A DNA stretch of 35,861 nucleotides. Origin: a virus. How positions within the stretch are numbered: the stretch's first letter is position 1; each line of letters starts with the position of its first letter. This document shows, piece by piece, positions 14,427-20,858 of this stretch. The position numbers and the translations under genes are program-made. The stretch is taken from IMG/VR virus record IMGVR_UViG_3300027793_000176, positions 1-35,861 of that record, one strand, 5' to 3'. The notes under the pieces were generated by a model. That model was given only the letters and a program-made list of their open reading frames with translations. It did no database searches and was not told the origin of the DNA.

Positions 14427-14506
14427 TCTATTTCCTCTCCTTGGTCTGATTCAATACCACACCTCTGACAATACGACTCATAAATATGGTCGCAGGATTC
14501 AGTCAT
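14420..14506 (-). CDS. 28-residue cysteine-rich peptide
   Basis: ATG 14506 follows AAAGGAGACAACA, the standard binding site of this operon. The stop overlaps the next ATG (ATGCTAA). The peptide contains ESCDHIYESYCQRCG and a final Cys. C-x-H and C-x2-C ligands could bind one zinc. The good ribosome site and the overlap support translation. Confidence 0.6.
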   Translation of the reverse strand: MTESCDHIYESYCQRCGIESDQGEEIEC

Positions 14507-14523
14507 TGTTGTCTCCTTTAGAT

Positions 14524-14557
14524 GATGGGGCTGGTGCAGGTCGGTACCAGCCCCATC
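14524..14557 (-). other. Perfect 12-bp intergenic hairpin
   Basis: GATGGGGCTGGT (14524-14535) pairs exactly with ACCAGCCCCATC (14546-14557), with a 10-base loop. It lies between the SSB-like gene and the ribosome binding site of the 28-residue peptide. No U-run follows on the minus strand. It may limit readthrough or protect the upstream mRNA. Confidence 0.8.
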
Positions 14558-14568
14558 AAGATTAGGTA

Positions 14569-14883
14569 TTAGATACCCGCGACGGAATGAATCTCGATAC
14601 GAGTCATTGGCGCACGGCGCTGCTCATTAGGAACGTTTGGACGCGTATCAAACCGAGTCGACAAACGACCTGTGACATTGACATACTCCGATACACCCGA
14701 CTCATCGAAGGTCACTGAGCGCAAGCTCTCCTTGACCTTTGGGTCAGAGATAACTACTGGCATTGTCACAACGCAGCGTCCATCTGAACCACGCAAAGTA
14801 ATGTTGCCGGTAATTACTTTGTATGCACCAGCACCACGCTCTGTTAGATTCTTGATTTGTCCTGATAGTTCAACTGTATTCAT
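14569..14883 (-). CDS. Single-stranded-DNA-binding-like OB-fold protein
   Basis: 104 residues. The opening MNTVELSGQIKNL and the late YVNVTGRLSTRFD followed by MTRIEIHSV match the first strand and the 'V.V.GRL.TR' strand of SSB proteins. The middle (ITLRGSDGRCVVTMPVVI) fits the other strands. It lacks the acidic C-terminal tip that recruits partners, and is shorter than bacterial SSB. It would coat single-stranded phage DNA during replication. ATG behind AAAGGAGACAGAAGCA; preceded by an 89-base gap with a large hairpin. Confidence 0.6.
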   Translation of the reverse strand: MNTVELSGQIKNLTERGAGAYKVITGNITLRGSDGRCVVTMPVVISDPKVKESLRSVTFDESGVSEYVNVTGRLSTRFDTRPNVPNEQRRAPMTRIEIHSVAGI

Positions 14884-14922
14884 TGCTTCTGTCTCCTTTG
14901 TATTATTGTTTATTGTATACCG

Positions 14923-14959
14923 GCGGTGTCCCGCTGGGCGTTCCGCCAGCGGGCACCGC
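14923..14959 (-). other. Large GC-rich intergenic hairpin
   Basis: GCGGTGTCCCGCTGG (14923-14937) pairs with CCAGCGGGCACCGC (14946-14959): 14 pairs with one bulged T; the loop can pair further. It lies between the cysteine-rich peptide gene and the SSB-like gene, 40 bases before the latter's start. No U-run. Confidence 0.78.
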
Positions 14960-14973
14960 TTCTAACTATGAAA

Positions 14974-15054
14974 TTATTCAACTGCCTCACACTGACAACT
15001 ACCACCGTAGAATGATGGACATTGTTCATTGTCATCTTCACAAGCAAGATTCAT
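14974..15054 (-). CDS. 26-residue cysteine-rich peptide
   Basis: ATG 15054 lies 4 bases after AGGAGG, which overlaps the end of the upstream gene. The peptide has four cysteines (ACEDDNEQCP and GGSCQCEAVE) and is strongly acidic. Four cysteines in 26 residues could make a tiny metal site or two disulfides. The excellent binding site supports it; size alone makes it uncertain. Confidence 0.5.
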   Translation of the reverse strand: MNLACEDDNEQCPSFYGGSCQCEAVE

Positions 15055-15062
15055 CGTGCCTC

Positions 15063-15518
15063 CTAAAGGCAGTTAGGACAAGGTGCGTGCAGATTGACTT
15101 GATAGTGACAATCCTCGCATATAGAATAACCACGAGGAATGTCAAGGTCATCCACTTGCGTGAACAACCTGTCGGTAATATCCACAATGGGTTCCTTGAA
15201 CTCCTTGCGAATTCTACCGTCAGCAGTGCGAGTCACTGAACCAATCCATTCAGACTGGTCAACTACCTCGCCAGGGTCATAAATATGAGATAGAATCGTA
15301 CCTAACCCAAAGCGTGCACGATTCTCAGCGTGGTCACGTTCCCACGGTCCTGAGCTATGAGAGCGCCACTCACGCTCTTGCATACACTCTAGACACATAG
15401 CATCTAGATGTTCACAATATACGCAGCCCATCACTGGACTCGTATCAAACGGTAAATCCAATATATCGTTATCCATCTCTTGACGCTCAGCTAACGAATA
15501 CACTTCGATACCATTCAC
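15063..15518 (-). CDS. Hypothetical protein with two cysteine clusters
   Basis: 151 residues. An N-terminal cluster (CVYCEHLDAMCLECM) and a C-terminal cluster (ICEDCHYQVNLHAPCPNC) each supply four cysteines in a treble-clef or rubredoxin-like arrangement. Between them is a charged segment (EWIGSVTRTADGRIRKEF) that looks beta. GTG start overlapping the TGA of the short ORF upstream. It may bind nucleic acids, or act as an assembly of zinc fingers at the head of the operon. No known family recognised. Confidence 0.68.
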   Translation of the reverse strand: MNGIEVYSLAERQEMDNDILDLPFDTSPVMGCVYCEHLDAMCLECMQEREWRSHSSGPWERDHAENRARFGLGTILSHIYDPGEVVDQSEWIGSVTRTADGRIRKEFKEPIVDITDRLFTQVDDLDIPRGYSICEDCHYQVNLHAPCPNCL

Positions 15519-15622
15519 TTGCTGTCTCCTTTCTTGAGCACAACCCCGTCACCCCTGTGCGGGGTTGTGCGACTTAGACTTGTAAGAAACTCAAGATACT
15601 TTCGATAATCTCTGATACGCAT
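15515..15622 (-). CDS. 35-residue basic leader peptide (possible)
   Basis: ATG 15622 behind AAGGGAACCT, stop overlapping the next GTG (GTGA). The peptide is basic (RIRDYRKYLEFLTSLSR, then a Gly/Lys-rich end). It is the first ORF after the proposed promoter at 15654-15683. It contains a perfect GC hairpin in its coding region, so translation of this leader could control folding and thus expression of the operon. Confidence 0.42.
   Translation of the reverse strand: MRIRDYRKYLEFLTSLSRTTPHRGDGVVLKKGDSK
15538..15570 (-). other. Perfect 11-bp hairpin in the leader
   Basis: GCACAACCCCG (15538-15548) pairs exactly with CGGGGTTGTGC (15560-15570), loop of 11 bases. On the minus strand it lies just upstream of the AAAGGAGACAGCA ribosome site of the 151-residue protein. 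Confidence 0.82.
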
Positions 15623-15653
15623 AGGTTCCCTTACCTCTCTAGACTTAGCCAAT

Positions 15654-15683
15654 ATTCTACACCCACCGAAGTGGAGATAGCAA
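15654..15683 (-). promoter_or_regulatory. Predicted sigma-70-type promoter for the minus operon
   Basis: On the minus strand TTGCTA (15683-15678) and TAGAAT (15659-15654) are separated by 18 bases. The spacer contains CCACTTCGGTGG, a hairpin with a UUCG loop. It lies directly behind a terminator and upstream of the next operon. Confidence 0.5.
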
Positions 15684-15712
15684 AAAGGGCTGACTGTTGC
15701 CAGCCAGCCCTT
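15682..15712 (-). terminator. Intrinsic terminator after the first minus-strand gene
   Basis: On the minus strand AAGGGCTGGCTG pairs with CAGTCAGCCCTT around a GCAA loop, followed by TTTTTGC. The one imperfect pair is a legal G-U only in minus-strand RNA, matching the direction of the gene that ends at 15717. Confidence 0.82.
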
Positions 15713-15716
15713 GATG

Positions 15717-16070
15717 CTAGAGCGAGGAGTCTTCCGACGGCTCTATGATTTCGTCGACGGATTCCAGCCTGAAGACCGTGCTCCAGGCTTCGCCACGCTT
15801 GTCAGTCTTGAACCAACCAGACACGCTTGCAATCGGGCGCTCTGGCTTACCGCTTTCGCCGGTGAGTTCAGCGGAATGCTCTTGTTGCTCCAGTATTCGG
15901 AGCGCTCCTACGGCATTGCTGAAGCAAATGAACGGTAGCGATGATTCAAAACCGCCGTTCTCATTGCGGAGGAGCAGTACGCCGGACGCGTATGGCTTGC
16001 CGTTCTTAGCAGTCCTGATGGACAGACCTGCAAGTTCGGCGTCTACGAAAGAAACGGTGTGCTTTGACAT
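15717..16070 (-). CDS. Hypothetical, possibly OB-fold (SSB-like) protein
   Basis: 117 residues. Beta-rich: VSFVDAELAGLSIRTAKNGKPYASGVLLLRN, then SSLPFICFSNAVGALRIL, then IASVSGWFKTDKRGEAWSTVFRLESVD. The 'V.G.......G...S.VFRLESVD' ending resembles the last strands of SSB. The C-terminus is acidic (IIEPSEDSSL), as in SSB tails that recruit partners. It is its own transcription unit, ending in a terminator, and is the gene nearest to the divergent regulatory region. A replication or recombination role is likely but unproven. Confidence 0.6.
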   Translation of the reverse strand: MSKHTVSFVDAELAGLSIRTAKNGKPYASGVLLLRNENGGFESSLPFICFSNAVGALRILEQQEHSAELTGESGKPERPIASVSGWFKTDKRGEAWSTVFRLESVDEIIEPSEDSSL

Positions 16071-16093
16071 TTCGACCTGCTTTCACTTTGGAG

Positions 16094-16652
16094 TTGTCGC
16101 CGCTCTTTTGAGCGACAAGACCCACGCTTTGCCACGGCGCGGGTTCCCTGCTGTCATAAGACACGCCCGCCCCCGGCGAGGCGTGGCGTTGACGGGAGGG
16201 TGCGGTGTGGCAGGGTCGTCTGTCGCTCAAGGCGGGAACCCAAAGTAGGTCGCAATGGCAACACCGTTCTGGAGTGCCGAACTGGGTCTGCCAAGGACTG
16301 CTGGCAAGCCGTCCGGTGGGCTCCGCAATGGCGGTTTTATCGCTCGGACATTTGCCTCGCGATGCCGTGCTCCGATGGGGCAACGTTCCGCTACCGGCGA
16401 GGTAAGACACCGATTGCGTCTGGTGGTTCCGACTGACGGTGAAGCCTACGGTTCTCAGCGGAAGCCCGACGAATCATCGGCGGTCCCGCTTCCCGTCAAG
16501 GCTGGCACAACGGTCAGCATTTATAGTTATCGGAACTATACTCAGCGCCCTGCTTAGGCTGGCAGAGACTGTAGCCTCTGCTCAGCCACGCAGAACAGTG
16601 CAGACAGCCCTGAGTCAAACAGTCTGGCGGTCTAAATGACCCCAGACTGTTT
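16094..16652. ncRNA. Candidate large structured non-coding RNA
   Basis: No reading frame here resembles a real gene, and the stretch is clearly GC-richer than its flanks. Visible helices: 16108-16117 with 16221-16230 (10 bp); 16119-16123 with 16213-16217; 16130-16135 with 16207-16212; hairpin 16162-16185; 16141-16148 with 16234-16241 (8 bp, crossing the first); 16189-16197 with 16491-16499 (9 bp); 16352-16360 with 16397-16405; 16427-16436 with 16455-16463; hairpin 16522-16540; arm 16540-16545 with 16610-16615 enclosing 16557-16567 with 16576-16587; 16617-16627 with 16642-16652. End-of-helix G-T oppositions are mostly legal wobbles in plus-strand RNA, which favours plus-strand transcription. 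Comparable in size to phage GOLLD/ROOL-type RNAs, but no identity is claimed. Confidence 0.55.
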
Positions 16653-16865
16653 ATATCTGGCTGAACTGGATATAGTACATACCCCAAAAGATTTTTCTGT
16701 ACAGTCCTGTGCCCCTGTTATCTGTCCTAGTATGTCCTATTTTGGTAGGACTTGGAAAAAATTTTTTCAACCAAACCGTTCGGTTAGGCTGTTTGAACAG
16801 GTTATATAGATAGTAGAGGCTGTTTTATTTTCTGCTAGCAAATCCCTTATGGATTTGCGTTACAG
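16653..16865. promoter_or_regulatory. AT-rich divergent regulatory region
   Basis: No gene is seen. The stretch has TATATC/GATATA arms (16652-16675), GTCCTA twice plus its complement TAGGAC (16725-16750), CTGTTTGAACAG, and a perfect palindrome GCAAATCC/GGATTTGC (16838-16845 and 16851-16858). Such symmetry suggests operator sites or an origin between the two divergent modules. No iteron set long enough to call an origin is apparent. Confidence 0.45.
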
Positions 16866-16875
16866 ACCGTATAAA
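16847..16875 (+). promoter_or_regulatory. Weak upstream tandem promoter
   Basis: TTATGG and TATAAA with a 17-base spacer. The -10 lies in ACCGTATAAACTAT, repeated nearly exactly 36 bases downstream in the stronger promoter. The -35 overlaps the 16838-16858 palindrome, a possible operator. Confidence 0.4.
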
Positions 16876-16882
16876 CTATCTG

Positions 16883-16911
16883 TTACAGCCTAGCTGTTCT
16901 AACCGTATAAT
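16883..16911 (+). promoter_or_regulatory. Predicted promoter of the terminase/late operon
   Basis: TTACAG (16883-16888) and consensus TATAAT (16906-16911), spacer 17 bases, 24 bases before the terminase GTG. The spacer contains the small palindrome ACAGCCTAGCTGT, a possible binding site overlapping the polymerase footprint. Confidence 0.68.
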
Positions 16912-16934
16912 ACTATTGTAGATGGGACAGCTCT

Positions 16935-18824
16935 GTGACTTTTCAGAAGAAGAATAATAACCCCAATGTGAGGGCTAGCGCAGAGGCAAAACTAAAAGTT
17001 CTAGCCTTAGTAGCAGAGGGGCACTCTGTTCCCAATGCGATGAGGCAAGTGGGGATGAAGCCCGACACCGTTAGAATATGGCTGGTGCGGGATAAGGACT
17101 TTGCCGCGAAACTGGAGCAAGCCCAGCAGGATGCCAAGTCGAACTCCATCAAGTCGCTGGGTATCGCAAAGGATGAGATTCAGTTTGCCCAGTTCTCTGA
17201 GATATTCTTAGGCAGCAAGATTTTTCCCCACCACCAAGATTGGATAGATTTGTTGGAGGGGCGCGAACCGAGCTGGCTCCATCCGTCGATGGTTTACGAG
17301 CCAGCCCAGTCCAACCGCTTTCTTATCAATGTGCCACCTGAGCACGCTAAGTCCACCGTCATCACGGTCAACTATTCGACTTATCGCATTGCTCTCAATC
17401 CGAACATACGAATCATCATCGTATCGAAGACCCTGTACAAAGCACGCGAGTTCGTGTATTCTATCAAGCAGCGTCTATCCCACCCACAGTATATGAAGCT
17501 CCAGACCACATATGGTCCTGAGGGCGGGTGGAAGCAGGACGCAGATACCTGGCGGGTCGATACTGTCTATCTTGGGAGCGATGCGAGGAATTCCTCTGAG
17601 AAGGACCCAACCATCCAAGCGCTCGGTATGGGCGGGCAGATTTACGGTGCCCGCGCCGATTTGATTATTCTGGATGACTGCATCACTACTGCCAATGCCC
17701 ACGAGTACGAGAAGCAAATCAACTGGCTGCAGAAGGAAGTTATCACCCGTCTGGGTAAGAACGGCAAGTTGCTTATAGTAGGGACACGCATTGCACCAAC
17801 TGATTTTTATAAAGAGCTTCGTGACCCTAAGTATTGGTCGTCTGGCAAAAGTCCTTTTACCTATCTTGGTATGCCCGCTGTACTTAGCTATGGCAGCAGT
17901 CCAAGCAAGTGGGAAACTCTTTGGGCTAAGTCTGACCAGCCCTGGGATGGCGACGATATCGAACCTGATGCGGATGGGTTATACCCAAAGTGGGACGGAC
18001 CAACCCTATATACCCGTCGTGGAGAAGTAACGCCGTATACCTGGGCGCTGGTCTACCAACAAGAGGATGTCGTCGAAGACTCCATCTTCCCACCTGACCT
18101 AGTACAAGGTTGCATCAATGGAATGCGCAAGCGTGGTCCGCTGCGACCTGGCTCTGCAGGGCACCCAACCCAAGTTGAGGGTTACACCGTAGTGGGATTT
18201 GACCCAGCTATGGGTGCGGGGCGTGCTGCATTTGTGGCAATGACCTACAACCGCCACGATGGAAAGATTTATGTGCTGGACTGTCTTGATATGGCAGAGC
18301 CAACACCACAGAAGATTAGGCAAGCGATTGAGGAGTTTGTCCAAAGGTACAAACCGCAAGAGCTTCGCGTCGAAATCAACGCCCACCAGAAAGCATACGC
18401 ACTTGACTCTGACCTCCAACAGTGGCTCTCCGCTTATGGATGTCGTCTCAATGCTCACTTCACTGGCAAGAATAAATGGGACACCAACTTCGGCGTCGCG
18501 GGAATGTCTACGCTCTTTGGAACAACCCTCAATGGCAAGCACCAGAAGAACAACCTCATTGAGTTACCAAGCACTGAAGGTTCTGAAGGACTCAAAGCTT
18601 TAGTCCAGCAGTTACTTACGTGGCGTCCCGATACTAGGGGCAAGACTGACTGTGTGATGGCACTCTGGTTTGGTGTGCTTCGCTGCCGAGAGTTTATGCA
18701 GCAAAACTCCTATGTTCAAAAGTATGCCCATAACCGTTGGGCTACGAGAGCACAGGCTTCTAAGCGTTATACGGTAAACCTTGATGAGATGGTTTCCGAA
18801 CAGTGGCAACAAATCTATGGATAG
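16935..18824 (+). CDS. terL: Terminase large subunit with N-terminal helix-turn-helix
   Basis: 629 residues; drives DNA packaging and cuts concatemers. Residues about 15-65 (LALVAEGHSVPNAMRQVGMKPDTVRIWLVRD) form a helix-turn-helix like those of small terminase subunits. The ATPase has a variant Walker A (VPPEHAKST, 133-141) and Walker B LIILDD (243-248). The nuclease domain begins at VVGFDPAMG (D423), with further acidic residues at VLDCLDMAEP and ALDSDL. No separate small subunit is visible in the window, so the N-terminal HTH may do its job. GTG start with GGGACAG upstream, directly behind the late promoter. Confidence 0.93.
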   Translation: MTFQKKNNNPNVRASAEAKLKVLALVAEGHSVPNAMRQVGMKPDTVRIWLVRDKDFAAKLEQAQQDAKSNSIKSLGIAKDEIQFAQFSEIFLGSKIFPHHQDWIDLLEGREPSWLHPSMVYEPAQSNRFLINVPPEHAKSTVITVNYSTYRIALNPNIRIIIVSKTLYKAREFVYSIKQRLSHPQYMKLQTTYGPEGGWKQDADTWRVDTVYLGSDARNSSEKDPTIQALGMGGQIYGARADLIILDDCITTANAHEYEKQINWLQKEVITRLGKNGKLLIVGTRIAPTDFYKELRDPKYWSSGKSPFTYLGMPAVLSYGSSPSKWETLWAKSDQPWDGDDIEPDADGLYPKWDGPTLYTRRGEVTPYTWALVYQQEDVVEDSIFPPDLVQGCINGMRKRGPLRPGSAGHPTQVEGYTVVGFDPAMGAGRAAFVAMTYNRHDGKIYVLDCLDMAEPTPQKIRQAIEEFVQRYKPQELRVEINAHQKAYALDSDLQQWLSAYGCRLNAHFTGKNKWDTNFGVAGMSTLFGTTLNGKHQKNNLIELPSTEGSEGLKALVQQLLTWRPDTRGKTDCVMALWFGVLRCREFMQQNSYVQKYAHNRWATRAQASKRYTVNLDEMVSEQWQQIYG

Positions 18825-18831
18825 GAAATAG

Positions 18832-20580
18832 ATGTTATCTATCGAGCAAATCTCTGCGAGAGTGGAGAACCTACGCGAGCGAGCACAGGACCGCGATTCT
18901 CGCCAACAAGATGTCCTTGCCGTCCGCCGAGGTCAGATTTCATCTGTCTATCCTGACTTCTTCCCAGAGGGTATAGATGCAAATGTCGTTGCAAATTTTA
19001 TTGATATTGTTGCGCGAGACCTATCTGAGGTTATGGCGCCCCTACCCGCTGTCAACTGTTCTGCAGCGAACCAATCGAGTGACCGTTCTCGCAAGTTTGC
19101 TGATGCACGCACTCGCATTGCTAATAACTATTTTTCTCATTCTGACCTTCAGGTCCAGATGTACACAGGCGCAGATATGTACATCACCTTTGGTTTCGTC
19201 CCGTTCATAATCGAACTCGACGATGAAGCAGGGCTACCGCGTATCCGCATAGAAAACCCAGTGGGAGCTTACCCAGAGTTTGACCGCTATGGACGCTGTA
19301 TTGCCTTTGCTAAGCGCTACTATATGGCAGTCGGTGAACTAGCTTCTCAGTTCCCCGAGTACTCTCATATCCTTCTTGGCAAAGAAATGTACAAATCGGA
19401 TATGAACTCGCAGATTGAGATTGTGCGCTATTACGATAGCGAGCAGTCACTTCTGTATGTACCAGAACGCAATAACCTTGTCTTGTCTCAGGCTAGAAAC
19501 CCAATCGGCAAGATGATGGTTGTGGTAGCGCGTCGCCCATCTATTGATGGCGAGATGCGTGGACAGTTTGATGATGTACTCGGCATTCAGTTGCTTCGCA
19601 ATAGGTTCGCATTACTTGCGATGGAAGCAGCGGAAAAGTCCGTGCAGTCTCCGATTGTTCTCCCTGCCGATGTCAACGAACTCGAAATGGGTGGCGATGC
19701 TGTTATCCGCACAGCCAATCCAGCTGGAGTCCGCCGCGTAGACCTGAACATTCCACCTGGCGCATTTACCGAGCAGCAGATTTTGCTACAAGAATTGCGC
19801 ACCGGAACCCGTTACCCAGAAGGTAGAACTGGCAACATTGATGCCAGCATCATTACGGGTCAAGGTGTCCAAGCCCTTATGGGTGGATTCGATACTCAGG
19901 TCAAGTCAGCGCAAGCTATCTTTGCTTCTACGCTCCGCGACGTTATCTCTGTCTGCTTTGAGGTGGACGAGAAGTTCTTTGACTACGAGAAGACTATTCG
20001 TGGCGTAGATGCTGGTTCTCCATACCAGATTACCTACAAGCCAAGCAAGGACATCAAGAAGGATTACTCCTCAGATGTTCGTTATGGAATGTTGGCTGGA
20101 CTCAACCCAGCACAAGGTTTGATTTTTATGTTGCAGGCTCTTAGCGGTGGTTTGATTTCTACTGACCTAGCTATGCGTGAGTTGCCATTTGGTATCAACG
20201 TTACCCAAGAGCAAGAGAAGATTGAAGTCGAGAATATGCGCAAGTCGCTCGTTCAATCTCTTCAGGCATACACCCAAGCCATTCCGCAGATGGCTATGTC
20301 TGGTGCCGACCCAACCGGTGTTATCAAAAAGATTGCAGATGTCATCAAAGCACGTCAACGAGGAGTAACTATTGAAGATGCCGTTGAGGATGTCTTCGCT
20401 CCAGAATTACCTCCTGCTGGTGCACCAGAGGTTGAGCAACCGTCCCCTGCTCCCACCGCGCCAGTAGGAGGCGCTTCTCCTATGGCACCCACCGCAGGTG
20501 GTGGATTACAAAGTATTCTTTCAGCATTGACCGCAGGTGGTCAAGCGTCAGGTAGTGCAAGAACCGTATCGCGTAGATAG
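18832..20580 (+). CDS. Portal protein
   Basis: 582 residues, following the terminase by 7 bases. The N-terminal helices (ISARVENLRERAQDRDSRQQDVLAV), then SSVYPDFFPEG, NVVANFIDIVARDLSEVMAPLPAV, FGFVPFIIEL and a long alpha-helical stem with conserved Arg-rich loops fit portals of actinophages. The C-terminal 60 residues are Pro/Ala/Gly-rich and disordered (PAPTAPVGGASPMAPTAGGG), probably facing the capsid interior. It forms the DNA channel and, with the terminase, the packaging motor. Confidence 0.85.
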   Translation: MLSIEQISARVENLRERAQDRDSRQQDVLAVRRGQISSVYPDFFPEGIDANVVANFIDIVARDLSEVMAPLPAVNCSAANQSSDRSRKFADARTRIANNYFSHSDLQVQMYTGADMYITFGFVPFIIELDDEAGLPRIRIENPVGAYPEFDRYGRCIAFAKRYYMAVGELASQFPEYSHILLGKEMYKSDMNSQIEIVRYYDSEQSLLYVPERNNLVLSQARNPIGKMMVVVARRPSIDGEMRGQFDDVLGIQLLRNRFALLAMEAAEKSVQSPIVLPADVNELEMGGDAVIRTANPAGVRRVDLNIPPGAFTEQQILLQELRTGTRYPEGRTGNIDASIITGQGVQALMGGFDTQVKSAQAIFASTLRDVISVCFEVDEKFFDYEKTIRGVDAGSPYQITYKPSKDIKKDYSSDVRYGMLAGLNPAQGLIFMLQALSGGLISTDLAMRELPFGINVTQEQEKIEVENMRKSLVQSLQAYTQAIPQMAMSGADPTGVIKKIADVIKARQRGVTIEDAVEDVFAPELPPAGAPEVEQPSPAPTAPVGGASPMAPTAGGGLQSILSALTAGGQASGSARTVSRR

Positions 20581-20588
20581 GAGAAGAT

Positions 20589-20858
20589 ATGCCACCAAGA
20601 AAGAAAAAGGCTGCTCCTAGAAAGAAAATCAAAACCGTCAAGCGTGTGCGTACCGTAAAAAATCCGTACCACACCAAACTTGAGGTTTACGCAATTTGGC
20701 TCAACGAGTACTACAGCTCGCTCAAAGCTGCTGGTTTTCCAGAAGACATTTGCCTAAGTCTGATTATGGATAAAGAGTCCTACCCAGCTTGGGTAAATTT
20801 TGAAATTCCTAAAGACATTGACGCTAAGAAGTTTATCGACGAAGAGGATGAGGATTGA
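20589..20858 (+). CDS. Small basic/acidic head-module protein
   Basis: 89 residues. The first 22 are almost all Lys/Arg/Pro (PPRKKKAAPRKKIKTVKR), a nucleic-acid-binding type of head. The rest is helical (YAIWLNEYYSSLKAAGFPEDICLSLIM) with an acidic end (DAKKFIDEEDED). ATG behind AGGAGAAGAT, 9 bases after the portal stop. It may be packaged with the DNA. Unknown family. Confidence 0.7.
   Translation: MPPRKKKAAPRKKIKTVKRVRTVKNPYHTKLEVYAIWLNEYYSSLKAAGFPEDICLSLIMDKESYPAWVNFEIPKDIDAKKFIDEEDED

Noticed and set aside
16006-16410. 134-residue minus-strand ORF overlapping the 117-residue gene
   Set aside because: Low-complexity composition, no ribosome site, overlaps a better-supported gene in another frame and the structured region.
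16255-16557. 100-residue plus-strand ORF in the GC-rich region
   Set aside because: Arg/Ser/Gly-rich with no domain pattern, weak ribosome site, and lies entirely in the paired helices of the candidate RNA; open frames are expected in GC-rich sequence.
16727-16806. 25-codon ORF starting at ATG in the regulatory region
   Set aside because: No ribosome binding site, composition unlike other small genes here, and it overlaps apparent operator symmetry.
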